A stretch of 40,957 nucleotides of DNA from positions 1 through 40,957 of the forward strand of contig NZ_QJSM01000032.1 of the NCBI RefSeq assembly GCF_003205235.1, read 5' to 3'. The position numbers and the translations under genes are program-made. Below are positions 16,683 through 23,372 of this stretch, one piece after another. Every line of letters starts with the position of its first letter. Positions within the stretch are counted from its first letter, which is position 1. Below the pieces are notes generated by a model. That model saw nothing but the letters and a program-made list of their open reading frames with translations, was not told where the DNA came from and did not search any database. This stretch comes from Thermoplasma sp. Kam2015 (lineage in GTDB: Archaea > Thermoplasmatota > Thermoplasmata > Thermoplasmatales > Thermoplasmataceae).

Positions 16683-18701
16683 TCAGATGCCGATATAATA
16701 TTGATTTACCCTAATCTTTCCCTTTAGTCTCATCGAGTTAAGAACGACCGTGCTTGAACTCATTCCCATGGCAAATGCGGCCAGGATCGGAAGGAATGAG
16801 TATATCCCCGTTCCAAAGATAGGTACCAGGATGCCAGCAGCTACAGGTATGAGCGCAGAGTTATAGAATATGGCCCAGAATATGTTCTGTTTGACCTTAG
16901 AAATGGTCTTCGATGATATATCGAATATTGCTATTATGGCCCTGAGATCATTTCTGAGAAGAACGAAGTCTCCCTGACTTCTCGTTATGTCTGATCCAGA
17001 TCCCATTGCGACCCCAACATCGGCCTGATCGATTGCTATGGCATCATTCATACCATCCCCAACGAACATCACATACTCTCCTGATTCCTGGTATCTCCTT
17101 ATGATCTCAGCCTTATCCTCTGGCCTCAAACCAGAATGTATCTCATCGGCACCTATGGTATCTAGAACGGACAGCGAGTTCTTGTTCCTATCGCCTGTAA
17201 GAACAGATATCCTTATGCCCATTGATCTGAGATGAGATATGGTTTCAACAGCCCCTGGACGCAATTTACTGCCCACACTCAGAATGCCTCTCTCTTCTCC
17301 ATCAACATAAATCTTAATGTAGCCATCATCTCCTGATCGCACGGAGACATGATGCCCAGAGCAATCACCTTCTATACCGATCCCAGGAATTTCATTTACA
17401 TTCGCAACATCCATCGATGTTGAGTTACCAGAATAATCTACTATTGCCCTTGCTACCGGATGGTTAGAATGCAATTCCAGTGCCGCCGCCATATGAAGGG
17501 CATTCATATCTCCATCGTAACTCAGGACATGCATCTCTGGTTCCGTTAGTGTTCCAGTCTTATCAAAGACTACCCTGTTCACCTTTATTACCCTATCCAT
17601 TGCCCCCGTATTTTTCACCAGTATTCCAGCCTCGAAGGAACCCTCAGATGCTATCAGAAGTGTTATAGGGCCGGCAAGTCCAATTGCACATGGGCAGGCT
17701 ATGACTATAACAGAAACAAATGCCAATACAGCTATTTCGATGAAATATGGATCTCCTATGGATCTAAGATAGAAGAACCAGAAGAGAAATGAAAGGCTAG
17801 CCGCTGCAAGCACAACTGGAACAAAGTAAGAGGAAAAGATGTCTGCAAGCCTCTGAATCTTTGTTCTTCCTGAGGAAGCCATCTTGATGAAAGAATATAT
17901 CTTGCCAACAGTTGAATTTGCACCTACATTCTGCACCCTTACCGTAAGAATTCCGTTGAGATTTTTCGTACCTGCTGAGACGAAGTCACCCTCCCTTTTT
18001 GCCAGCGGCAATGCTTCACCGGTTATCATCGATTCGTCCACATCAGATGATCCACGATCTACCGTACCATCCACCGGTATTATTTCTCCAGCCCTGACCT
18101 CTATCAGATCTCCAGGATGAACATCTGAAGCAGGTTTGTCCTTCACACCCTCGCTGTAGACCACATGAATGGTGTCCGGAATCAGATCTATAAGCTTGTT
18201 TCCAGCCTCACTTGCCTTTGCCTTTGTAACATTTTCAATATAGGATCCTGTTAATATCAGGGATACTATGAAATCCGATGAATCGTAATATACCATGGAA
18301 TGCGGTATGACATGCGGGAAGAACGTTATGAATAGAGAGAATGCGAACGCAGTGATAACGCCGAGAGACACCAGAAGATCCATGTTCCCGCTTTTTGTCT
18401 TTATGGCTCCCCATGCACCCTGATAGAACTGCGTACCAGAATAGAAAATTACCGGAATAGAAAGCAGAAGGAGAATGAAATCGCGGAATTTTATACCGCT
18501 GAGATATGTTAGAACCATCACGGCCACAGAAAATACCCATGCAATCCATAATTTTTTGGCGAGATCTTTCCCTTGTTTCTCTGGCTCCAGGAATTTGTCC
18601 ATGCATGTCTTCGAACAGAAATAATATCTCGTTCCATCCCTATCAACATAGAGATCCGAGGTTTCGGGAACATACATACCGCATATAGGATCAGTAGCCA
18701 T
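16683..18701 (-). CDS. copA: Copper-exporting P1B-type ATPase with N-terminal YHS/TRASH domain
   Basis: A 672-residue heavy-metal P-type ATPase. Residues 5-37 are a YHS/TRASH metal-binding domain (DPICGMYVP, YYFCSKTCMDKF) in place of the usual CxxC domain. Next come membrane helices, the TGE actuator motif (SMITGEALPL), the ion-path CPC at 336-338, the phosphorylation site DKTGTLT (Asp380), the HP motif (HSNHPVAR) and GDGMNDAIAIDQADVGVAMG. CPC plus HP are diagnostic of P1B pumps, here Cu(I) by analogy, exporting it from the cytoplasm. It is divergent from the small YHS gene with an 85-bp shared promoter region, which suggests joint control by copper, though no operator was identified. Confidence 0.93.
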   Translation of the reverse strand: MATDPICGMYVPETSDLYVDRDGTRYYFCSKTCMDKFLEPEKQGKDLAKKLWIAWVFSVAVMVLTYLSGIKFRDFILLLLSIPVIFYSGTQFYQGAWGAIKTKSGNMDLLVSLGVITAFAFSLFITFFPHVIPHSMVYYDSSDFIVSLILTGSYIENVTKAKASEAGNKLIDLIPDTIHVVYSEGVKDKPASDVHPGDLIEVRAGEIIPVDGTVDRGSSDVDESMITGEALPLAKREGDFVSAGTKNLNGILTVRVQNVGANSTVGKIYSFIKMASSGRTKIQRLADIFSSYFVPVVLAAASLSFLFWFFYLRSIGDPYFIEIAVLAFVSVIVIACPCAIGLAGPITLLIASEGSFEAGILVKNTGAMDRVIKVNRVVFDKTGTLTEPEMHVLSYDGDMNALHMAAALELHSNHPVARAIVDYSGNSTSMDVANVNEIPGIGIEGDCSGHHVSVRSGDDGYIKIYVDGEERGILSVGSKLRPGAVETISHLRSMGIRISVLTGDRNKNSLSVLDTIGADEIHSGLRPEDKAEIIRRYQESGEYVMFVGDGMNDAIAIDQADVGVAMGSGSDITRSQGDFVLLRNDLRAIIAIFDISSKTISKVKQNIFWAIFYNSALIPVAAGILVPIFGTGIYSFLPILAAFAMGMSSSTVVLNSMRLKGKIRVNQYYIGI

Positions 18702-18719
18702 TTTTAAGCATTACCCACC

Positions 18720-18729
18720 ATAAGTTAAG
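18720..18729 (-). promoter_or_regulatory. TATA box of copA
   Basis: ATAAGTTAAG on the plus strand (CTTAACTTAT towards copA) is centred about 24 bp before the copA ATG. Confidence 0.45.
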
Positions 18730-18757
18730 GCTATTCTGTGCATTTCGCAAAGGATAC

Positions 18758-18765
18758 GTTTAAAC
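18758..18765 (+). promoter_or_regulatory. TATA box of the small YHS gene
   Basis: GTTTAAAC, itself a palindrome, is centred 25-26 bp before ATG 18787. With the copA TATA box it packs two divergent promoters into 85 bp. Confidence 0.5.
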
Positions 18766-18786
18766 GGGAATCAAGAATACTTGATT

Positions 18787-18924
18787 ATGATAGATCCAGT
18801 GTGTGGAATGAAGGTTGATAAGAACGCAAGATACAGATCAAGCTACAATGGTAAAGAATACTACTTCTGCAGTGAACATTGCAAGATTGAATTCGATAAG
18901 AATCCTATAAAATATACAAGATAA
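18787..18924 (+). CDS. 45-residue YHS/TRASH-type metal-binding protein
   Basis: A short complete frame (ATG 18787 to TAA 18924). It reads MIDPVCGMKVDKNARYRSS at the start and YYFCSEHCKIEFDKNP near the end, so the YHS/TRASH pattern C-G-M ... F-C-x3-C is complete. It closely parallels the N-terminal domain of the divergent copper ATPase (DPICGMYVP...YYFCSKTCMDKF). A likely role is a soluble copper chaperone or buffer that delivers Cu(I) to CopA, by analogy with CopM of the Sulfolobus copTMA cluster. That role is inference; the metal-ligand pattern is directly visible. TATA spacing supports it as expressed. Confidence 0.82.
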   Translation: MIDPVCGMKVDKNARYRSSYNGKEYYFCSEHCKIEFDKNPIKYTR

Positions 18925-18928
18925 AAAA

Positions 18929-18939
18929 GTTTATTAAGA
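18929..18939 (+). promoter_or_regulatory. TATA box of the DUF1059 gene
   Basis: AGTTTATTAAG is centred 24 bp before ATG 18958, only a few bases after the YHS gene stop, so DUF1059 has its own leaderless transcript. Confidence 0.5.
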
Positions 18940-18957
18940 TAGACGAATTATAAATTT

Positions 18958-19143
18958 ATGGCAAAATATGTTTTTAAATGTGCCGACATAGGTATGAACT
19001 GCGGCTTTGAAGCCTCTGCAAAGAGTATAGATGAATTGATGCCAAAGATCGTTGAACATGCAAAGACAGCCCATAACATAACGGAGATAAATGAGGATCT
19101 GAAGAATAAGGTCACAGCCGCAATAAAGAAAAAGATGTTCTGA
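18958..19143 (+). CDS. DUF1059 family small protein
   Basis: A 61-residue protein starting MAKYVFKCADIGMNCGFEASAKSIDELMPKIVEHAKTAHNI. The pattern C-x-D-I-G-M-x-C, then a helix with EHAKTAH, is characteristic of DUF1059, small proteins of unknown biochemical role found in many archaea and bacteria. The two cysteines (8 and 15) and the two histidines (38 and 43, in EHAKTAH) could form a metal site. It lies directly downstream of the copper-linked YHS gene on the same strand. A link with metal handling is only positional. Confidence 0.78.
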   Translation: MAKYVFKCADIGMNCGFEASAKSIDELMPKIVEHAKTAHNITEINEDLKNKVTAAIKKKMF

Positions 19144-19157
19144 ACAGTCAATGAAAT

Positions 19158-19190
19158 GAAACGATAGGTGTTCGTTTCGCCTATATTTTT
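19158..19190 (+). terminator. Two competing hairpins and a T-run after DUF1059
   Basis: GAAACGA/TCGTTTC (19158-19164 with 19172-19178, loop TAGGTGT) and ATAGGTG/CGCCTAT (19164-19170 with 19178-19184, one G-T pair) overlap and cannot form together. The second is followed directly by ATTTTT. A terminator for the rightward transcript is the simplest reading. Confidence 0.45.
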
Positions 19191-19299
19191 GATCTAATTC
19201 ACATAGTTAATTTTATAGATTATTATAATTGTATCTAAAAAATATCCGATATTTTCAACAGCTTTATGCGCCAGGATGATATATTGGTCATGCATTCTA

Positions 19300-20487
19300 T
19301 TATTTGTTCTGATCCTGGTCTATAAAGAATTTCAGCTCTTTAAGAGATCTCTCTCTTATGGCCCTTGGTAGAGGATATTCGAAAAGCCTCTTTCCATGAG
19401 AAAGATATTTTACCATCAGATTTCGCATCATGCCACCACACGGACAGGCCTTTTCCTGAACATCCGCGGGTACCACTTCTACTCTGTTACATTTCTCGCA
19501 TCTGAGCACGTTCTTCTTGCCTGACATTTTACCTCTCTTGGTCTCCGGCTTTCCATTAACCTCAACTATATCCATAGCAAAGTCGAAAGGCTTGGCAGAT
19601 GATATTGAGGTTCCTACACCGAAGGCCTCAGCTCCTGCATCCCTCAGCCGCCTGACAGTATTCTCGTCAAGGCCACCCGATACCATTATCTTTATGTCCT
19701 TCCTGCCTCTGAGGGCTAGTTCCCATCTGACTTCTCTTATCAGTGCCTCGAAATTACCCCGTCTGGATGAGGGAGTGTCCAGCCTAATATAATCAACTTT
19801 ATCGAAGAGCTCAGCAACTTTAATGGCAGCAAACTTCTCATCCATGTATGTATCTATGAGAAGAACGGATTTCTGCCCACTCTTCGTGTTCTCTAAAGTC
19901 AGCTTCCAGGCGTCCTCATCGCCTATCATTATGGAAAGGGCATGCGGCATAGTTCCAACCGGATCCTCACCTATAATCCTAGCACCAAGCACACCAGAAA
20001 CCCCATCTGCACCACCGATATAGGCTGATCTATCTATCATGGGTGAGATGGCCGGATGCATCCTGCGTATACCGAACGAAAAGAATGGAAGATCACCGGC
20101 AGCCATTCTGACCTTTGAGGCCTTTGTTGAAATACCGGAGGCCTGGCATATAAAGCCCAATATCGCAGTTTCATACATTCCGAAATCGCAGTACTTTCCC
20201 TCTATTCTTATAAAGGGTACAGGCATTCCGTTGGCATCCCTTGGATATATTATGGTGCCCTCTGGTATTGCATAAAGATCCACATCTATATTCTCGAGAA
20301 GCTTGATCACCTCATCCAAGCCCGTGAAATTTATCCATGTATCCAGTGGCCCTGATATTGTGGCCTCCATAGATACTTCAAGATCCTTGCATCTATTTCC
20401 CAGTGCCTTTATTGTCCTTTCAAAATAAACGTCAGAGGCCAGACCCTTCTTTATCTCCTCATCGCTGGCAATGTTGAATGTATTCAT
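19300..20487 (-). CDS. pncB: Nicotinate phosphoribosyltransferase
   Basis: A 395-residue enzyme of NAD salvage, joining nicotinate and PRPP to nicotinate mononucleotide. Characteristic stretches are [11 protein letters not shown], the PRPP-site region [43 protein letters not shown], and [28 protein letters not shown] for the phosphate loop. Near the C-terminus four cysteines ([13 protein letters not shown]...ACPCGG) form a zinc-knuckle-like element; this is the form characterised from Thermoplasma acidophilum. It lies on the same strand as, and downstream of, the TnpB element, whose right end is 95 bp from its start codon. A TATA box sits at 20519-20529 and a GATGGTAAG stretch just before the ATG. 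Confidence 0.95.
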   Translation of the reverse strand: MNTFNIASDEEIKKGLASDVYFERTIKALGNRCKDLEVSMEATISGPLDTWINFTGLDEVIKLLENIDVDLYAIPEGTIIYPRDANGMPVPFIRIEGKYCDFGMYETAILGFICQASGISTKASKVRMAAGDLPFFSFGIRRMHPAISPMIDRSAYIGGADGVSGVLGARIIGEDPVGTMPHALSIMIGDEDAWKLTLENTKSGQKSVLLIDTYMDEKFAAIKVAELFDKVDYIRLDTPSSRRGNFEALIREVRWELALRGRKDIKIMVSGGLDENTVRRLRDAGAEAFGVGTSISSAKPFDFAMDIVEVNGKPETKRGKMSGKKNVLRCEKCNRVEVVPADVQEKACPCGGMMRNLMVKYLSHGKRLFEYPLPRAIRERSLKELKFFIDQDQNK

Positions 20488-20518
20488 CTTACCATCCCAT
20501 CATCTGAATATATCGAAT

Positions 20519-20529
20519 GTATATATAAA
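20519..20529 (-). promoter_or_regulatory. TATA box of nicotinate phosphoribosyltransferase
   Basis: GTATATATAAA on the plus strand (TTTATATATAC towards the gene) is centred about 37 bp before the ATG, giving a leader of about 10 nt with GGTAA as a weak ribosome-binding site. The promoter lies between the TnpB right end and the gene, so it was not split by the insertion. Confidence 0.5.
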
Positions 20530-20581
20530 TGGAGACTCGAACTTTTCTAATTCAACTGGCATAAACGTAGTATCGAATTAA

Positions 20582-20676
20582 GTCAGCTGCTCCTCGCTAA
20601 AGCTTCGGAGCTTGCAGCTGGGAGGGTCGAATGACCGAAAATAGCACCCGCCACAATAGGCTGGCTGACGGCAGCC
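20582..20676 (-). ncRNA. Candidate omegaRNA (reRNA) scaffold of TnpB copy 1
   Basis: At the tnpB 3' end three hairpins follow each other in the gene's direction: GGCTG/CAGCC (inside 20659-20676), GGTC/GACC (20625-20636) and AAGCT/AGCTT with a TCGG (plus strand) loop (20600-20613). The first and last are nearly identical in the second tnpB at the window end, and the middle one covaries. This matches the known position of TnpB guide RNAs, which overlap the gene's 3' end and run past the right end. The guide would begin TTAATTCGATACTACGTTTA (complement of 20562-20581). Confidence 0.6.
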
Positions 20677-21680
20677 CTGTTCCTGATGTTGAGGGAAGCA
20701 ACGAAATCAGCCTCTCCCTCGAATCCACAGGAAATACATCTAAAACGGGATCGTTCAGGCCTGTTCCTTTTGTCTATGGTATGGCACACAGGGCACTCCC
20801 TGCTCGTATTCTTTGGATCAATAACTATGACGGGAATACCTGCCTCCATTGCCTTGTATTCTATGAAGGATCTGAGCTGATGGAATGCCCAGGAGTTGTG
20901 GATGTATATATTGGCCTTCTGAACGATCTCCTTCGATATCACATGGTTGACATTCCTTACGAACCTGCTCTCCTTCCCAGAGAGCTTCTTGAGATGCATC
21001 TTCGCAGATTTAGTTCCTTTAGACTGCAATCTGGAACGAAGATCGGAGTAATGTTTTCTGACATCCTTGATCTCCTCTCCAGAATAGTACTTGCCGGTGG
21101 AATCAACGGCAATGTTTTCAATGCCCATGTCAACCCCGATAACATCCTTCGCCTCAACCAGGGGCTCTTCTGGAACTTCCACTGCAACCATGAGGTAGAA
21201 CTGCTTGTTCTTCCTGATGAGATCGCACTGACCCCTGATCCTTTCAAAAGGCATCTCTCGATATTTACCGATGGTTATGGGTATTCTTATCCTTCCATGA
21301 ACTGTGTTTATGCTTATTTCATCCATACCCTTGAAACTGAGTATCCTCTGGTCATAGACAATGGATCCAAAATCCCTGAACTCATGGAAATGTTCCCTAT
21401 CCGCTTTATAGGTTTCAACAACCTTGGCTATAACCCTTACGGCGAGCTGTGCGGCAAGACCGAACTTCTCCCTTATATCCCTATAGACTATCCTCTGCAG
21501 GAACACCTTGTTGAAAATCTTCTTATCAAAGGCTATTCTGGAGACAAAGTTGCATGCCTCGTTGAATCTGACGAAAGTATCTATGAGTGCTTCCTTTTGT
21601 TTCTCATCGGGAAGCAATTTGATCTGAAGGGTTTTAAGAACAATATAGACATAATAATTCAATATATAAGTTCGTCGCAA
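20583..21680 (-). CDS. tnpB: TnpB with RuvC-II segment missing
   Basis: A 365-residue TnpB, the RNA-guided nuclease family ancestral to Cas12. RuvC-I is intact (GVDMGIEN, Asp184), as are the zinc ribbon (ECPVCHTIDK...FRCISCGF) and RuvC-III (EADFVASLNI, Asp325). Between ISKEIVQKA and NSWAFHQLRSFIEYKA (junction at about residues 256-261) only NIYIH is present. Active relatives have about 30 more residues here, including the catalytic glutamate of the form I-V-x-E-D/N-L. The frame is otherwise clean. A nuclease-dead protein able to bind guide and DNA, or a decaying copy, are the two readings. The start is uncertain: TTG 21680 lies inside the left-end hairpin and TTG 21662 is an alternative. Confidence 0.85.
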   Translation of the reverse strand: MRRTYILNYYVYIVLKTLQIKLLPDEKQKEALIDTFVRFNEACNFVSRIAFDKKIFNKVFLQRIVYRDIREKFGLAAQLAVRVIAKVVETYKADREHFHEFRDFGSIVYDQRILSFKGMDEISINTVHGRIRIPITIGKYREMPFERIRGQCDLIRKNKQFYLMVAVEVPEEPLVEAKDVIGVDMGIENIAVDSTGKYYSGEEIKDVRKHYSDLRSRLQSKGTKSAKMHLKKLSGKESRFVRNVNHVISKEIVQKANIYIHNSWAFHQLRSFIEYKAMEAGIPVIVIDPKNTSRECPVCHTIDKRNRPERSRFRCISCGFEGEADFVASLNIRNRAAVSQPIVAGAIFGHSTLPAASSEALARSS

Positions 21681-21717
21681 TTCCTCTCCACCCTAAAGGA
21701 TGGGGCTTCTTTGCGAC
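21674..21717 (-). repeat. Left-end hairpin of the TnpB element
   Basis: Outer stem GTCGCAA/TTGCGAC (21674-21680 with 21711-21717) and inner stem CCACCCT/AGGATGG (21688-21694 with 21697-21703, one mismatch) form a nested hairpin. The inner part resembles the C-rich/G-rich palindrome common at IS605-family left ends. Confidence 0.65.
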
Positions 21718-21837
21718 AGGAAATGGTGAACCGAATGTATTTCATGCTTATGCACAGATCCCGATTTTATTCCTGAAATATAAGATCCATAAGTTCTATG
21801 ATCATTTAAAACTCATAGATATCCTGAGCTTCCATCG

Positions 21838-23202
21838 TCACCACCATATGGTATTATCTCCTCTGTCCTCTATGTGTATTCCATTCCTGATCAGGATTTC
21901 CCGTATCTGATCTGCCTCGCTGAACTTCCTTTCTTTCCTCAATCTGTTTCGCATATTGAGCAGATCTTCGACGATTCCTGAAAGATTATTGTTCTCAGAG
22001 AACAGTATTCCAGCGAAGACGTCAACCCATCTGAATATCTTCGCAGCCTCATCCGCACTTTTTCTTGATATGTCCTCCAGATCCCTGTTTATCTCACCGG
22101 CAAGCTCAAGGAGATCCCTAAACACCGATCGGAAGTCAAAGTCATTTGACGCTTCTTCTTCCATCTTGGCTATGATTGATCCAGCATCCAGTTCGATGTC
22201 TTTATTCCCAGATGCGTTCATTAGTTTTCTGTAGGTAGAATTGATATATTCCACCTGCTTTTTTGATTCTTCCAGAAGATTCTTTGAAAAGTCCAGCTGG
22301 GTCCTGTAGTTTGCGTTCAGCAACGCATAGCGAAGATCTTCCGGTCTGTATTCCTTCAGAACCTCCCTTATGGTAACGAAGTTCTTCAGGGATTTTGACA
22401 TTTTTTCGTTGTTGACGTTGATCATGCCTGTGTGGATCCAGTAATGCGAAAGATATTTCCTACCGCTTATCGATCTCATCTGTGCTATCTCTGCCTCGTG
22501 ATGCGGGAATATAAGATCGGATCCTCCACCATGTATATCATATTCGGGCCCGAAATAGGTCTCTGTTATAGCAGTGTCCTCTATGTGCCATCCAGGCCTC
22601 CCCGGGCCCCAGGGTGATTCCCAATAAGGCTCTCCCGGCTTTCTCTTCTTCCAGAGCACAAAATCCTCTGGATTTCTCTTATTCTCGTTCACTGCAACCC
22701 TATATCCATGTATTATCTGATCCAGGCTCTGGTTCGAAAGCTGGCCATAATCTGGAAATTTTCTTACCTCAAAATAAACGCCATCGGTTGTCTCATAGGC
22801 ATATCCCTTTTCAATGAGTCTCTCTATCTGAGATATGATCTCAGGGATATATAGGGTTGATTTGGCGAAATAGTTTATTGAATTCACCTTCAGCGCAGCC
22901 ATATCCTCAAGGAATTCTCTGAAATAGATCTCGGCAACTTCGCTGGGATCTATGTTCATTTCTCTGGCTTTATTTATTATCTTATCATCTATGTCAGTTA
23001 TATTCTGAAGATAAAAGACCGAATAACCTTCAGATCTGAGAAATTTGACAACCGCATCGAAGAATATGTAGGTTCTTGCATGTCCTATATGAAAATGATC
23101 CTGAACAGTTGGACCGCAAACGAATATGTTTACACGCCCTCTGTTCATCTCCCTGAATTCTTCAATCCCTCGTGTCAGTGTATTGTAGAAACGCATATAC
23201 AA
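21838..23202 (-). CDS. cysS: Cysteinyl-tRNA synthetase
   Basis: A 454-residue class I synthetase that charges tRNA-Cys. NIFVCGPTVQDHFHIGHARTY holds the zinc ligand Cys29 and HIGH (38-41); GGGSDLIFPHHEAEIAQ carries further zinc ligands; KMSKSLKNF is at 267-271. The C-terminal DALR-type helical domain is present and the length is normal. Having CysRS means the organism need not rely on the SepRS/SepCysS route of many methanogens. The TATA box at 23225-23235 fits ATG 23202; ATG 23196 is also possible. The TnpB element sits about 120 bp past the stop codon and does not touch the gene. Confidence 0.97.
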   Translation of the reverse strand: MYMRFYNTLTRGIEEFREMNRGRVNIFVCGPTVQDHFHIGHARTYIFFDAVVKFLRSEGYSVFYLQNITDIDDKIINKAREMNIDPSEVAEIYFREFLEDMAALKVNSINYFAKSTLYIPEIISQIERLIEKGYAYETTDGVYFEVRKFPDYGQLSNQSLDQIIHGYRVAVNENKRNPEDFVLWKKRKPGEPYWESPWGPGRPGWHIEDTAITETYFGPEYDIHGGGSDLIFPHHEAEIAQMRSISGRKYLSHYWIHTGMINVNNEKMSKSLKNFVTIREVLKEYRPEDLRYALLNANYRTQLDFSKNLLEESKKQVEYINSTYRKLMNASGNKDIELDAGSIIAKMEEEASNDFDFRSVFRDLLELAGEINRDLEDISRKSADEAAKIFRWVDVFAGILFSENNNLSGIVEDLLNMRNRLRKERKFSEADQIREILIRNGIHIEDRGDNTIWW

Positions 23203-23224
23203 TCATTCCATAATCAATCTATAA

Positions 23225-23235
23225 GATATATAAAC
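23225..23235 (-). promoter_or_regulatory. TATA box of cysS
   Basis: GATATATAAAC on the plus strand (GTTTATATATC towards cysS) is centred 28 bp before ATG 23202, leaving at most a few leader bases. Confidence 0.55.
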
Positions 23236-23342
23236 ATTGATCCATATTCCACTAGGCCACTTGATGCGACCTTCGATATTCTCTAAACTTACAAGATGAA
23301 ACCGGGAACTCTGATCACGCCTTCACAGTCTACTGCAGATAG

Positions 23343-23351
23343 CTTTTATAC
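23343..23351 (+). promoter_or_regulatory. TATA box of the DNA ligase gene
   Basis: CTTTTATAC is centred 26 bp before ATG 23373, indicating a leaderless mRNA. Confidence 0.5.
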
Positions 23352-23372
23352 TCCCAGTCGTATACATGATAT

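Larger units (their letters stand above)
20582..21717 (-). mobile_element. IS200/IS605-family (IS1341-type) element carrying only tnpB
   Basis: The element is bounded on the right in plus coordinates by an imperfect hairpin (21674-21717) of the form usual for IS605 left ends, and on the left by a conserved right-end block (20582-20621) also found at 40730-40769. It encodes TnpB but no TnpA Y1 transposase, so it could move only with help in trans. Both ends are subterminal hairpins without inverted repeats or target duplication, as the family requires. The outer limits are approximate, since no empty site is available. Confidence 0.72.

Noticed and set aside
20631-21776. 381-residue open frame on the plus strand opposite tnpB
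   Set aside because: It is the antisense of a clear TnpB with conserved zinc-ribbon and RuvC motifs. Its translation shows no domain and it starts within the element's terminal structure.
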